64,000 nucleotides of DNA from Competibacter sp963695105. Its GTDB lineage: Bacteria; Pseudomonadota; Gammaproteobacteria; Competibacterales; Competibacteraceae. The position numbers were made by a program, and so were the translations under genes. The notes beneath the pieces were generated by a model that was not told where the DNA came from, ran no database searches, and saw only the letters and a program-made list of their open reading frames with translations. Location of the stretch: the NCBI GenBank assembly GCA_963695105.1, contig CAVOGC010000006.1, positions 1-64,000 of the forward strand, read 5' to 3'. Below, piece after piece: positions 43,157-52,625 of this stretch (within the stretch, counting starts at the first letter, position 1; every line of letters starts with the position of its first letter).

Positions 43157-44062
43157 TCACTTCCGCCCGTACACCGTCGCCAGCCAGATGCCCAACCCGA
43201 TCAAACCGATGCCGGCGGCGTGAAAGGCGTACAGCCGTTCGCCCAAAAAGATCATCGACAGCACCGCGCCGAAGGCCGGCATCAGGTGCAGGAATTGCCC
43301 GGTGCGGTTAGCGCCCAGTTCCGCCACCGCCCGGTTCCAGAAGATATAGGCGAGAATCGAGGGGAACAGCGCCAGATACGCAATGCTGGCCACGGTCGCG
43401 GCATTCACGGCGATAAAACGCTCGTGCGCCAAATCCCAGCCGTACAGCGGGGTTAGAATGATGACCCCGATCACCATGGTCGCGGCCTGGAAATTCAGCG
43501 GCTTGAGTTCCGCCGGCCGCCAGCGCAGACAAACCGAATACAGCGCCCAACTGGCCACCGCCGCCAGAATCCACAGATCGCCGGCATTGACCCGCCACGC
43601 CAGCAGCGCCAGCGGGTCGCCGCGAGCGACGATCACCAGTACCCCCGCCAGCGACACCAGAATCCCCAGCGCCCGCCAGCCGGTCACGGTCTGACGCAGC
43701 AGCAGGAACGACAGCGCCACGATCAGCACCGGCGTCACCGACAGCATGATGACGGCGTTGGTGGCGGTGGTCGATTGCAGGCCGATGTAAACGAAGGTGT
43801 TGAAATTGACCACGCCGAGTACGCCGAGCAGCAGCAGAATCGGTCCGTGGCGGCGCAGCAGCGGACCCTGCTCGCGCAGCGAAGGCCAGACGAACGGCAG
43901 CAGGATCGCCAGCGCCACCGCCCAGCGCCAGAACGACAGGGTGAACGGCGAGAACACGGTATGCACCGCCCGGCCCAGCACGAAATTGCCGGACCAGAAC
44001 AGCGTGGTCAGAACCAGGAGCAAATAAGGCGATGGACGCCAAGCAATCAATGACTTAAACAT
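43157..44062 (-). CDS. EamA/DMT family transporter
   Basis: A 301-residue inner-membrane protein with about ten hydrophobic segments forming two EamA repeats. The first begins LLLVLTTLFWSGNFVLGRAV, and the second includes GDLWILAAVASWALYSVC. It is of RhaT/YdcZ-like exporter type with unknown substrate. It is 38 bp upstream of the helicase on the same strand, but the gene class suggests it is the chromosomal edge of the accessory island. Confidence 0.9.
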   Translation of the reverse strand: MFKSLIAWRPSPYLLLVLTTLFWSGNFVLGRAVHTVFSPFTLSFWRWAVALAILLPFVWPSLREQGPLLRRHGPILLLLGVLGVVNFNTFVYIGLQSTTATNAVIMLSVTPVLIVALSFLLLRQTVTGWRALGILVSLAGVLVIVARGDPLALLAWRVNAGDLWILAAVASWALYSVCLRWRPAELKPLNFQAATMVIGVIILTPLYGWDLAHERFIAVNAATVASIAYLALFPSILAYIFWNRAVAELGANRTGQFLHLMPAFGAVLSMIFLGERLYAFHAAGIGLIGLGIWLATVYGRK

Positions 44063-44240
44063 GATTGACGCATTATGATTCTTCTTGCTCGCGGGTTGGC
44101 GGGCGATCGCGCCAGACGGCGACGAATTGTTCGAAGGGGCATTGTGCGTTCGCGGCGGTTATCTTAATTTTGCCAGACCGGTTCGCTTCCGCCCGATTCG
44201 AACCGACAAACCCAATCATACGCAACTTTCGGATGTATCG

Positions 44241-45632
44241 ATGCCCCAACTCATGCAACACCCCCAGCCCTCATGGAACCCGGCAAGCTGGCGGGACAAG
44301 CCGGCGGCGCAACTGCCCGATTACGACAACCCTTCGGCGCTGGCCGAGGTCGAGGAACGGCTGGCTCACTCGCTGCCGCTGGTGTTCGCCGGCGAAATCG
44401 AAACCTTGCGCCAGCAACTGGCCGAAGTCGCCGCCGGCCGGGCGTTCCTGCTGCAAGGCGGCGACTGCGCCGAGAGCTTCGCCGATTTCCACGACCGCGC
44501 CATCACCGACACCTTCCGGGTGCTGCTGCAAATGGCGGTGGTTCTGACCTTCGCCGCCGCCTGTCCGGTGGTCAAGGTCGGACGGATGGCGGGCCAGTTC
44601 GCCAAGCCGCGCAGCGCCTCCACCGAAACCCGCGGCGGGGTCAGTCTGCCCAGCTACCGGGGCGACATCGTCAACGGTCTCGATTTCACCCCCGAAGCGC
44701 GCCAGCCAGACCCGCGCCGGCAACTGCGCGCCTATTCGCAGTCGGCGGCAACCCTGAACCTGCTGCGGGCGCTGGCGCAGGGCGGCTTCGCCGACCTGCA
44801 CCGGGTCCAGCAATGGAATCTGGATTTCCTGCGCGCCAGCCCCCAGGGAACCCGCTACCGCGATCTCGCCGACCGGATCAGCGAAACGCTGGCGTTCATG
44901 CGCGCCTGCGGCCTGGACGCCGCCACCGACCCGCAGGTACGGCAGGTGCAGTTCTATACCTCGCACGAGGCGCTGCTACCGGGCTACGAGCAGGCGCTGA
45001 CCCGGCGCGAACCGCTGACCGGAGAGTGGTACGACGGTTCGGCGCATTTCCTGTGGATCGGCGAGCGCACCCGGCAACTGAACGGCGCCCACGTCGAATT
45101 TGCCCGCGGCATCGCCAACCCGCTCGGCCTCAAGCTGGGGCCGAGCGCCGACCCCGACACTTTACTGCGCCTGCTGGACGTGCTGAACCCCGACGACCGG
45201 CCGGGCCGGCTGACTCTGATCAGCCGCATGGGCGCGGCCAAGATCGAAACCGCCCTGCCGCCGCTCATTCGGGCGGTTCAGCGCGAGGGGCGGCAAGTGG
45301 TCTGGTCCTGCGATCCAATGCACGGCAACACCCTGGAGGCCAGCACCGGCTATAAAACCCGACCCTTTGCCCGCATTCTCGACGAAGTGCGATGCTTCTT
45401 CGCCATCCACCGCGCCGAAGGCGCCTATCCCGGCGGGATGCACCTGGAACTGACCGGCCAGGATGTCACCGAATGTCTGGGCGGCGCCCAGGCCATCACC
45501 GAACAAGGCTTGGCCGACCGCTATCACACCCAATGCGACCCACGCCTGAACGCTTCGCAGAGTCTGGAACTGGCGTTCCTGATCGCCGAAACGCTCAAGG
45601 ATTACCGACAAGCCGCCACGAAGGATGAATGA
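44241..45632 (+). CDS. Class II 3-deoxy-7-phosphoheptulonate synthase (DAHP synthase)
   Basis: First enzyme of the shikimate pathway, joining phosphoenolpyruvate and erythrose 4-phosphate. About 463 residues, of the plant-like class II type. The metal/PEP-binding segments FLLQGGDCAESFADFH, KVGRMAGQFAKPRS, the conserved SHEALLPGYEQALTR, and ISRMGAAKIETALPPL and WSCDPMHGNT are all present. Start MPQLMQHPQPSW is at 44241, and the second Met (44253) is possible. The gene is followed by a class I amidotransferase overlapping by ATGA. Confidence 0.93.
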   Translation: MPQLMQHPQPSWNPASWRDKPAAQLPDYDNPSALAEVEERLAHSLPLVFAGEIETLRQQLAEVAAGRAFLLQGGDCAESFADFHDRAITDTFRVLLQMAVVLTFAAACPVVKVGRMAGQFAKPRSASTETRGGVSLPSYRGDIVNGLDFTPEARQPDPRRQLRAYSQSAATLNLLRALAQGGFADLHRVQQWNLDFLRASPQGTRYRDLADRISETLAFMRACGLDAATDPQVRQVQFYTSHEALLPGYEQALTRREPLTGEWYDGSAHFLWIGERTRQLNGAHVEFARGIANPLGLKLGPSADPDTLLRLLDVLNPDDRPGRLTLISRMGAAKIETALPPLIRAVQREGRQVVWSCDPMHGNTLEASTGYKTRPFARILDEVRCFFAIHRAEGAYPGGMHLELTGQDVTECLGGAQAITEQGLADRYHTQCDPRLNASQSLELAFLIAETLKDYRQAATKDE

Positions 45633-46348
45633 GGATGACCGAACCCCCCCGCCTGCTGCTGGTGATGCAAACCGCTGACGGCGGCGCCGGCCGTTGTGGC
45701 CGCAAGCTGCGCGAGCGCGGCTACCAGACCGATTATTGCTACCCGCAATCCGGCCAGCCGCTGCCGGCCGGTATGGATGGCTACGCTGGAGCGGTAGTGT
45801 TCGGCGGGCCGATGAGCGCCAACGACGACGACAAGCTGTCGGGCATCCGGACGCAACTGGACTGGATTCCCACCGCGCTGGCGGCGGGCCGCCCGTTTCT
45901 GGGTATTTGTCTGGGCGCGCAACTGCTGGCGCGGGCGCTGGGGGCGACGGTCAAACCGCACCCGGCCGGGCTGGCGGAAATCGGCTATTTCCCGGTACGG
46001 CCGACCGCCGCCGGTCAAGCCGTGTTCGAATCCCCGCTGCATGTCTACCAGTGGCACCACGAAGGTTTCGAACTGCCGGCCGGCGCCGAACTGCTGGCCG
46101 CCGGCGACCGCTTCCCGCACCAGGCCTACCGCTACGGAACCCACACCTTCGGGGTGCAATTTCACCCGGAGGTGAACCGGAAAATTCTGGATGTGTGGCT
46201 GGTGGAAGGGGCGAAGGAACTCGCCGCGCCCGGCGCGCAATCGGCTACCGAACAGCGCGACCATCACGCCCGCCACGATGCGGCGCTGGATCGCTGGTGC
46301 GATGACTTTCTGGACGGGTGGCTGCGGACTGGCGGCACCATGGAATAG
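45629..46348 (+). CDS. Class I glutamine amidotransferase-like protein (GuaA-type)
   Basis: A 239-residue stand-alone GATase1 domain. The nucleophile elbow is in GICLGAQLLARALG (Cys near residue 93) and the His-Glu pair in VQFHPEVN, with GGPMSANDDD upstream. Such proteins resemble the glutaminase half of GMP synthase but lack a synthetase domain, so substrate is unknown. It overlaps the DAHP synthase stop by ATGA. ATG 45635 has the better-spaced AAGGA and may be the true start. Confidence 0.88.
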   Translation: MRMTEPPRLLLVMQTADGGAGRCGRKLRERGYQTDYCYPQSGQPLPAGMDGYAGAVVFGGPMSANDDDKLSGIRTQLDWIPTALAAGRPFLGICLGAQLLARALGATVKPHPAGLAEIGYFPVRPTAAGQAVFESPLHVYQWHHEGFELPAGAELLAAGDRFPHQAYRYGTHTFGVQFHPEVNRKILDVWLVEGAKELAAPGAQSATEQRDHHARHDAALDRWCDDFLDGWLRTGGTME

Positions 46349-46403
46349 CAGTGGAAACCCGCCGCCCCGTATCGCCTTCAATTCACTCCACAAGGGTTCA
46401 GCC

Positions 46404-46538
46404 ATGCCGCTCAAGAATTCGACCGCCCAGTACGGCGCGGTGACCCGCTTCCTGCATTGGGCGGTGTTCCTGCTATTCGTCTGGCAGTACCTCAGCGCCT
46501 TCCACCCCCGAACCGGGCCGGTTTGGCTGGGTGTATAA
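46404..46538 (+). pseudogene. Truncated cytochrome b561 gene (5' fragment)
   Basis: A 44-residue frame beginning MPLKNSTAQYGAVTRFLHW, the standard N-terminus of cytochrome b561/CybB with the first haem-ligand His and first membrane helix. The protein stops after PRTGPVWLGV, where about 130 further residues are expected. Sequence after the stop shows no further b561 frame. Confidence 0.75.
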
Positions 46539-46567
46539 TGGTCGGAAAGGGAACACGGAAAGCCGCC

Positions 46568-46771
46568 ATGCTGAGACCACTCATCCCCGAAGGCGAGGCG
46601 CTGCGTCGGGCGTTGCTCTGGATCGCCGATCATGGGGGGCATTGCACGCTGAAAACCGTCGAACAGGCCAGCCTGCTGTTCGATCTGACCCCGCGCGACG
46701 AGGAGTTCCTGTTGCGACAGTTCGTCCACCACCGGGGCGCAAGCAGCGATGCCCCCGATTCAGGGCAGTAG
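46568..46771 (+). CDS. Small conserved hypothetical protein
   Basis: A 67-residue protein with IPEGEALRRALLWIADHG, then EQASLLFDLTPRDEEFLLRQF. The PEG..LR.A..WI and FDLTP.DEEFLLR pattern recurs in small uncharacterised proteins of Proteobacteria, as far as I recall. Its 3' end overlaps the convergent NUDIX gene by 12 bp. A TATAAT hexamer (46534-46539) upstream may drive it. Confidence 0.65.
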   Translation: MLRPLIPEGEALRRALLWIADHGGHCTLKTVEQASLLFDLTPRDEEFLLRQFVHHRGASSDAPDSGQ

Positions 46772-47380
46772 CGGATTCCTGAGCCGCCGGGCGAAGCCGA
46801 CCAGCATGGCGGCGGTCGCCCCCCAGATGAAGCGGTTCTCATACGGAATCACGTAGTAGCGCCGCTGCTGGCCCTTGTAGTACATGCCCCGATATTCGTG
46901 ATGGCGGGGATCGAGCACGAACTCCAGCGGCACTTCGAACGCTTCGGCCACTTCGAACGCATCCAGCGCCAGTTCGAACGGCGGTTCGACGAAACCCACC
47001 ACCGGCGTGACCAGGAACCCGGTCACGGTCTGGTACAGATCGAGAAAGCCGGCGATCTCCCTGACATGCCGGCGGTGCAAACCGATTTCTTCTTCCGCCT
47101 CGCGCAGCGCGGTCTCCACCGGGCCGCGGTCATGATCCTCGGCGCGGCCGCCGGGGAAGCTGATCTGGCCGGCATGATGCTCCAGATGCGCCGTGCGCTG
47201 GGTCAGCAGCACGGTGAACCCCTCGGGCCGCTCCACCAAGGGCACCAGCACCGCCGCCGGCATCAAGGTCCGCTCCTCGCGCTCCATCCCCGCCACCGCG
47301 TGATCGCCGGTGATCGTATCCAGTGGGTGGGTCGGGTGCAGGCAGCGACGAATCCGGTCGCGCAATTCCGAAACGTTCAC
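46760..47380 (-). CDS. NUDIX hydrolase, CoA pyrophosphatase-like (NudL)
   Basis: A 206-residue NUDIX hydrolase. The UPF0035-type preface LLTQRTAHLEHHAGQISF leads into the NUDIX box GGRAEDHDRG...ETALREAEEEIGL with all metal-binding Glu residues. This pairing is characteristic of coenzyme A diphosphatases. I selected GTG 47380, preceded by GGAG and one base after the TatD stop, because the longer frame starts with non-conserved sequence. Confidence 0.87.
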   Translation of the reverse strand: MNVSELRDRIRRCLHPTHPLDTITGDHAVAGMEREERTLMPAAVLVPLVERPEGFTVLLTQRTAHLEHHAGQISFPGGRAEDHDRGPVETALREAEEEIGLHRRHVREIAGFLDLYQTVTGFLVTPVVGFVEPPFELALDAFEVAEAFEVPLEFVLDPRHHEYRGMYYKGQQRRYYVIPYENRFIWGATAAMLVGFARRLRNPLLP

Positions 47381-47381
47381 T

Positions 47382-48164
47382 TTACTCCGCCTCCACCGCC
47401 ACCCCGAACAGCCGGCCATAGTTGGTGGTGGTGATCGCGGCCACCTGCTCCAGTGGCTCGCCGCGCAAGCCGGCGACGAACTCGGCCACATGGCGGACCC
47501 AGGCCGGCTGGTTGGGCTTGCCCCGATGCGGGACCGGCGCCAGATAAGGCGAATCGGTCTCCACCAGCAGCCGCTCGGCCGGCAAGCGCCGGGCCACGTC
47601 CTGAATCTGCCGGGCGTTCTTGAAGGTGACGATGCCGGAAAACGAGACGTGAAAGTTCAGGGCCAGCGCCCGCTCCGCCATCGCCCAGTCCTCGGTGAAA
47701 CAATGCAGCACCCCACCGACCTCGGCCGCGCCCCCCTCTTCCAGAATGCGCAGGGTATCGGCGCGGGCGTCGCGAGTATGCACGATCAACGGCTTACCCA
47801 AATTCCGGGCGGCGGCGATGTGCACGCGGAACCAGTCCCGCTGACGGTCGGCGCTGTCGGCGCCGTAATAGTAATCCAGCCCGGTTTCGCCGATGGCCAC
47901 CACCCGCGACTCGCGGCCCAGCGCCGTCAGCTCCGCCACCGTCGGGGCACGCCCGCCGTCCTCGCTGGGGTGTACACCCACCGATAGGGCGATTTGCGGA
48001 TAGGGTTCGGTCAGCCGGATCAGCGCCGGCCAGCTTTCCAGATCCGTCGCCACGCTCAGCAGGCGGGTCACGCCGTGCGCCGCGGCGGTCTCCAGCACGC
48101 CGGCCAAACCGCCGAAACGCCCCAGATCAATCCGGTCCAGATGGCAGTGGGAATCGACCAGCAT
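47382..48164 (-). CDS. tatD: TatD-family metal-dependent hydrolase
   Basis: A 260-residue TIM-barrel metallohydrolase of the TatD/YcfH DNase group. It has the HxH metal site in LVDSHCHLDRI, AIGETGLDYYY, IVHTRDA, LHCFTED and LVETDSPYLAPVPHRGKPN at the usual spacings. It follows holB and pilZ in the order common to gammaproteobacteria (holB-pilZ-ycfH). Confidence 0.93.
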   Translation of the reverse strand: MLVDSHCHLDRIDLGRFGGLAGVLETAAAHGVTRLLSVATDLESWPALIRLTEPYPQIALSVGVHPSEDGGRAPTVAELTALGRESRVVAIGETGLDYYYGADSADRQRDWFRVHIAAARNLGKPLIVHTRDARADTLRILEEGGAAEVGGVLHCFTEDWAMAERALALNFHVSFSGIVTFKNARQIQDVARRLPAERLLVETDSPYLAPVPHRGKPNQPAWVRHVAEFVAGLRGEPLEQVAAITTTNYGRLFGVAVEAE

Positions 48165-48179
48165 CGTTCGCCAGCGCGC

Positions 48180-48524
48180 CTACATGGTGTTGGTCATTTG
48201 CTCGACGCGGGTATAACCGGCCAGCAGCGCTTCAACCTTCTTCCGCAGGTTGGCGCCCTCCACGCCGCCGAACTGAATGCCGACCCCCATCTGCCGACCG
48301 CCCGGCGTGGTCCGGTAATTGATCCAGACCACCTTGCCGGTGATGGCGAAGCGTTCCGGATCCTCCAGCAGGGTCAGCAGCAGAAATACTTCGTCGCCCA
48401 GCTCAAAGGATTTTTCGGTCGGGATAAAAATCCCTCCCCCGTTGATAAAAGGCATATAGCTGGCGTGCAGCATCGCCTTATCCTTGATGGCGAGGGAAAT
48501 GACACCTTGTCGTGGACCCGCCAT
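48180..48524 (-). CDS. pilZ: PilZ-domain protein
   Basis: A 114-residue PilZ protein of the type IV pilus type. It has INGGGIFIPTEKSFELGDEVFL and the beta-strand core KVVWINYRTTPGGRQMGVGIQF. The N-terminal RxxxR and DxSxxG c-di-GMP-binding motifs are absent, as in PilZ of the pilus system. It lies between holB and tatD, as in Pseudomonas and relatives. Confidence 0.92.
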   Translation of the reverse strand: MAGPRQGVISLAIKDKAMLHASYMPFINGGGIFIPTEKSFELGDEVFLLLTLLEDPERFAITGKVVWINYRTTPGGRQMGVGIQFGGVEGANLRKKVEALLAGYTRVEQMTNTM

Positions 48525-48572
48525 ATCGTTCGGCCTCCGGTAAAACGCGTCGGCAAGACGCCAAAAATGATC

Positions 48573-49556
48573 TCAATGGTCCGCGCCGTCAGCGAGAAAT
48601 GCTTCCAGCAGCAGTTGCACATTGGCTTGCGTGGTCGTGTATAGGGTATATAGCTGGACTGCCGCATCCAGACGCCCGAACAGGGCGCGTGGTGGGTGCC
48701 GATCAGCCCAGCGCCGTAACATGTCACCTAAATCGGTATTATTGAGGCGCGGCGGATCGGGATTCATCTTAAGCCGAATCAGATCGGTATGCCAACCGAT
48801 CAGCCAGCGCAGATTTTCGGCCAGATCCTCCTTGGTCCAGCTTTCCACCGCCCGTATCGGGTCGGCCCGGCCGACCGATACCTGCTCGTAGCCCTCGGCC
48901 AGCTCCCGGCGCCGGCACCAGTGTCCTTCGCCGGCATGGGCCAGCGCCGCCAGCGGGGCGCCGCCGGCCAAATCGAGCAGCGTTTGCGGGTCGGGACCCT
49001 CCTTCACCCGCGTGGCCAGCCAGGGAACGGCCAGCGCCGGCGGCGGCGGCGCGAAGCTCAGCCGCTGACAGCGACTGCGCACGGTGGCGGGCAAGCGCGC
49101 CGGCCAGGCGGTCACCAACAGCAACAGGCAGGCGCCCGGCGGTTCTTCCAGCGTCTTCAGCAGGCTGTTGGCGGCATTGCCGTTGAGGCGGTCGGCCGGT
49201 TCCAGCAGGGCGATTTTGTAACCACCGTACTGCGCGGTGTAGCCAAGGAAAGCGCACAGGTCGCGCACCTGGTCGATCTTGATGACTTTGCTCTCTTCGA
49301 GCGGTTGCACCGGACTGTAATCGGGATGACTGCCGGCTTGAAACAGCCGGCAGCTCCGGCATCGACCGCAGGACTCTCCGCCGGCGGCGGGTGCTTCGCA
49401 CAGCAGCGCCCGCGCCAGCCGGCGGGCGAACAAGCCTTTTCCCAACCCGGGCGGACCGGCCAGCAGCAGCGCGTGCGGCAGGCGGTCGGCGCCGCGTCGT
49501 TGTTGGACTTGCCGCCACTGCTCGTGATGCCAGGGGAGACACGGGTCGTCTATCAT
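48573..49556 (-). CDS. holB: DNA polymerase III delta' subunit
   Basis: A 327-residue clamp-loader subunit. The N-terminal AAA fold shows LPHALLLAGPPGLGKGLFARRLA, then the zinc motif CGRCRSCRLFQAGSHPD, then AANSLLKTLEEPP and the SRC motif in VRSRCQRLSF. The C-terminal helical collar follows. ATG 49556 overlaps the tmk stop by ATGA. A longer upstream frame belongs to the tmk reading and is not used. Confidence 0.92.
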   Translation of the reverse strand: MIDDPCLPWHHEQWRQVQQRRGADRLPHALLLAGPPGLGKGLFARRLARALLCEAPAAGGESCGRCRSCRLFQAGSHPDYSPVQPLEESKVIKIDQVRDLCAFLGYTAQYGGYKIALLEPADRLNGNAANSLLKTLEEPPGACLLLLVTAWPARLPATVRSRCQRLSFAPPPPALAVPWLATRVKEGPDPQTLLDLAGGAPLAALAHAGEGHWCRRRELAEGYEQVSVGRADPIRAVESWTKEDLAENLRWLIGWHTDLIRLKMNPDPPRLNNTDLGDMLRRWADRHPPRALFGRLDAAVQLYTLYTTTQANVQLLLEAFLADGADH

Positions 49557-50179
49557 CGGCGTTCCAGCCATTCGGCCAGCACGGTTTCCACTTCGGCCCG
49601 CACCGCCTCGACCGGCCGGCTGGCGTCCACGATCCGGCAACGGTCGGGGTCGTGGGAGGCTCGTTCCAGGTATACCGCGCGGACCCGCTCGAAGAACTCC
49701 ACCTCCTCCACCTCGAAACGATCCGCCGCCCCGCGCCGCCCGGCCCGCGCCAACCCCACCGCAACCGGCAAATCGAGCAGCAGGGTCAGATCGGGACGCA
49801 GTGCGCCCTGCACCCATTCCTCCAGCACCGCGATCCGCTCCAGGGGCAGACCGCGCCCGCCGCCCTGATAGGCATAAGTCGCGTCGGTAAAACGGTCGCA
49901 CAGCACCCAGCACCCAGCACCCAGCGCCGGCCGGACCACTTGATCCACATGCTCGGCGCGGGCGGCGAACATCAACAGCGTCTCGGCTGTCGGCGCCATG
50001 CCCTCGTGGCGATGCCCGAGCAGCAGCGCGCGGATCTCCTCGCCCAGCGGCGTACCGCCCGGCTCGCGAGTCGCCATCACCCGACAACCCCTCCGCTCCA
50101 GATACTCGCGCATGAACCCGATTTGGGTGGTTTTACCGGCGCCTTCGCCGCCTTCGACCGTCACAAACCGGCCGGACAT
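49553..50179 (-). CDS. tmk: Thymidylate kinase
   Basis: A 208-residue dTMP kinase, with P-loop VEGGEGAGKTTQ near residue 12, the dTMP-binding DRFTDATYAYQGGGRG and the DR motif. The start at 50179 gives MSGRFVTVEGGEG, one base after the mltG stop. A short CAGCACC tandem (three units around 49901-49922) lies in the coding sequence without changing length. Confidence 0.94.
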   Translation of the reverse strand: MSGRFVTVEGGEGAGKTTQIGFMREYLERRGCRVMATREPGGTPLGEEIRALLLGHRHEGMAPTAETLLMFAARAEHVDQVVRPALGAGCWVLCDRFTDATYAYQGGGRGLPLERIAVLEEWVQGALRPDLTLLLDLPVAVGLARAGRRGAADRFEVEEVEFFERVRAVYLERASHDPDRCRIVDASRPVEAVRAEVETVLAEWLERR

Positions 50180-50180
50180 C

Positions 50181-51206
50181 TCATCTCTCCCGTAGCTGAT
50201 AGCGTCTAACCGCCCGGTTATGCTCATCCAGCGTTCTGGAAAACACATGGCCGCCCTCGCCGTCGGCGACAAAGTACAGCGCATCACCGTCCGCCGGACG
50301 GACGGCGGCATCCAGCGCATCCGCCCCCGGCAGGGCGATCGGCGTCGGCGGCAAGCCCTTGCGCGTATAGGTATTGTAAAGCGTATCGGTGACCAGATCG
50401 CGGCGGCGAAGATCGCCATCGAACGTCGCGCCCAAACCGTAAATCACCGTCGGATCGGTCTGTAACAACATCCCCTTGCGCAGGCGCCGCGCGAACACGC
50501 CGGCGATGGCGGACCGCTCCGTCGCCAGCCCGGTTTCCTTTTCGATAATCGACGCCAGGATCAGCGCCTGATACGGATCGTCCAGCGGCAGATCGGCGGC
50601 GCGCTGACTCCACGCCCGCGCCAACCGCCGCTCCATCGCCGCCAGCGCCCGCCGCAGAAACGCCTCATCGGTGAAGCCGGCGGGAAAATGATAGGTATCC
50701 GGGAAAAACCAGCCCTCGGGGTGCTGCTCCGGTCGATCCAGCCGCGCCATGATCTCGGCGTCGCTCGCTTCCCGCAGGGTCTGCGCGATTTTGGGATGCG
50801 CCGCCAGCGCCTGTCGCAACTGGCGAAAGGTCCAACCCTCCACCACTGTCAGCGGGTATTGAATGACCCGGCCGGCCGCGATTCGTTCGAGTAAGTCGCG
50901 CGGTGTCGTGTCGGATGCGAGGGCGTATTCGCCGGTCTTGAGGCGGGGCGCCAAACCGTTGAGCCGGGCGAAGATCTCCAGATAGAGCGGTGGGCGCAAC
51001 AGGCCCGGCTGCCGCCGCAACTCCCGGGCGATCGCGCCGATTCCCATCCCCGGCTTAACGTCCAGCACCAAACCGCCGGCCGGCACATTCAAAGGCGTAT
51101 CGAGAAACCGGCGATAATCGACATGGACCCCATACAGCACCGCGCCGGCAAATAGCGCCAGCGCCGCCAAAGCCAAAAACAGGGTACGAAACCGGGGAAA
51201 CCGCAT
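50181..51206 (-). CDS. mltG: Endolytic murein transglycosylase MltG (YceG)
   Basis: A 341-residue inner-membrane enzyme that cleaves nascent glycan strands and sets their length. An N-terminal membrane anchor (LFLALAALALFAGAVLYG) is followed by a LysM-like part and the YceG domain with ILASIIEKETG (catalytic Glu) and TDPTVIYGLG. Met 51206 begins directly before the anchor. The track upstream to 51290 lacks family features. It precedes tmk in the usual yceG-tmk-holB order. Confidence 0.9.
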   Translation of the reverse strand: MRFPRFRTLFLALAALALFAGAVLYGVHVDYRRFLDTPLNVPAGGLVLDVKPGMGIGAIARELRRQPGLLRPPLYLEIFARLNGLAPRLKTGEYALASDTTPRDLLERIAAGRVIQYPLTVVEGWTFRQLRQALAAHPKIAQTLREASDAEIMARLDRPEQHPEGWFFPDTYHFPAGFTDEAFLRRALAAMERRLARAWSQRAADLPLDDPYQALILASIIEKETGLATERSAIAGVFARRLRKGMLLQTDPTVIYGLGATFDGDLRRRDLVTDTLYNTYTRKGLPPTPIALPGADALDAAVRPADGDALYFVADGEGGHVFSRTLDEHNRAVRRYQLRER

Positions 51207-51344
51207 TCCCTTACGCCCGGCTTCTTGCCCGCCCGCAAGTAAGGGCGGCGATATCGAGCTTTCCCCATCCTGGATCAGGCGGGACGGCACACAGCGTCGG
51301 GGGAGTTCGAGCAGGCCGGAGAGAGAACAACGGCAGGGTCGCGG

Positions 51345-52586
51345 TCAATCCAGCGCGCGGAACACCACCGTGCCGTTGGTGCCGCCGAAGCCAAAAGAAT
51401 TGGACAGCGTCACTCGGACCCGTCGTTCCTGCGTCTGGTGTGGGACGTAGTTCAAATCGCAGCCTGGCTCCGGTTCGTCCAGGTTGATGGTGGGCGGCGC
51501 CACCTGATCGCGGATGGCCAGCACCGAGAAAATCGCTTCCACTCCACCGGCGGCGCCCAGCAGATGGCCGGTCATCGATTTGGTCGAACTCATCGCCAGG
51601 TGGCTGGCGTGAGCGCCGAACACCGCCTTGGCGGCATCGCTTTCAATTTTGTCGCCGGCCGGCGTGGAGGTACCGTGCGCATTGATGTAATCCACGGCTT
51701 CGGGATCGATTTCCGCATCGCGCAGGGCGTTGATCATCGCCCGCCGGGCGCCGTCGCCGTCGGGCGGTGGCAGCGTCATGTGGTAGGCATCGCCGCTCAT
51801 GCCGAAACCGATCAGCTCGGCGTAAATGCGCGCGCCGCGCCGCTTGGCGTGTTCGTACTCTTCCAGCACCACCACGCCGGCGCCGTCGCTCAATACGAAG
51901 CCGTCGCGGCCCCTGTCCCACGGCCGACTGGCTTTCTCCGGCTCGTCGTTGCGCATCGACAGCGCGCGCGCGGCCGCGAATCCGCACAAACCGGTGGGAG
52001 TGGTCGCCATCTCCGCCCCGCCGGCAAGCATCACGTCGGCGTCGCCGTAAGCGATCAAGCGCCCGGCCAGGCCGATGCTGTGGGTACCGGTGGTGCAGGC
52101 GGTCACCACAGCCAGGTTCGGACCCTTGATCCCGTACATTACGGACAGGTTACCCGATACCATGTTAATAATGCTGCGCGGCACGAAAAACGGCGTCAGC
52201 CGGCGCGGGCCGCCTTTCAGGAACGCCGAATGGCCTTCCTCGATACCCGGCAGGCCACCGATGCCGGAACCAATGTAGGTGCCAATCCGCTCGGCGTTGG
52301 CTTCGGTGATCTCCAGCCCGGAATCCTGAATCGCCTGCACCGCCGCGCCGATGCCGTAATGAATGAAGAGATCCATCTTCTTGGCTTCCTTCGGATTCAG
52401 GTACTGCTCGACCTGAAAATCCTTCACCGGTCCACCAATGCGTACCGGAAAATGACTGGCATCGAAAGCGGTGACCGGTCCGATCCCACTGCGGCCAGCC
52501 AGAATGTTGGCCCAGGCGGCCGCCACCGTGCTGCCGACCGGGGACACGATGCCCATGCCCGTTACTACCACTCGCCGCTTGGCCAC
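51345..52586 (-). CDS. fabF: 3-oxoacyl-ACP synthase II
   Basis: A 413-residue condensing enzyme of type II fatty-acid synthesis. Catalytic Cys in VTACTTGTHSIG, His residues in NAHGTSTPAGD and SMTGHLLGAAGG, and N-terminal RRVVVTGMGIVSPVG. It elongates acyl-ACP including unsaturated chains. It is separated from acpP by about 100 bp containing a terminator-like hairpin. Confidence 0.95.
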   Translation of the reverse strand: MAKRRVVVTGMGIVSPVGSTVAAAWANILAGRSGIGPVTAFDASHFPVRIGGPVKDFQVEQYLNPKEAKKMDLFIHYGIGAAVQAIQDSGLEITEANAERIGTYIGSGIGGLPGIEEGHSAFLKGGPRRLTPFFVPRSIINMVSGNLSVMYGIKGPNLAVVTACTTGTHSIGLAGRLIAYGDADVMLAGGAEMATTPTGLCGFAAARALSMRNDEPEKASRPWDRGRDGFVLSDGAGVVVLEEYEHAKRRGARIYAELIGFGMSGDAYHMTLPPPDGDGARRAMINALRDAEIDPEAVDYINAHGTSTPAGDKIESDAAKAVFGAHASHLAMSSTKSMTGHLLGAAGGVEAIFSVLAIRDQVAPPTINLDEPEPGCDLNYVPHQTQERRVRVTLSNSFGFGGTNGTVVFRALD

Positions 52587-52625
52587 AAAGCTACCCTCTT
52601 GTTACGTTGCACCGAACAAAACAAA

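Noticed and set aside
49557..50087. Extension of the holB frame upstream to 50087
   Set aside because: The added sequence is the tmk coding region read in another frame. ATG 49556 gives the family N-terminus and overlaps tmk by 4 bp.
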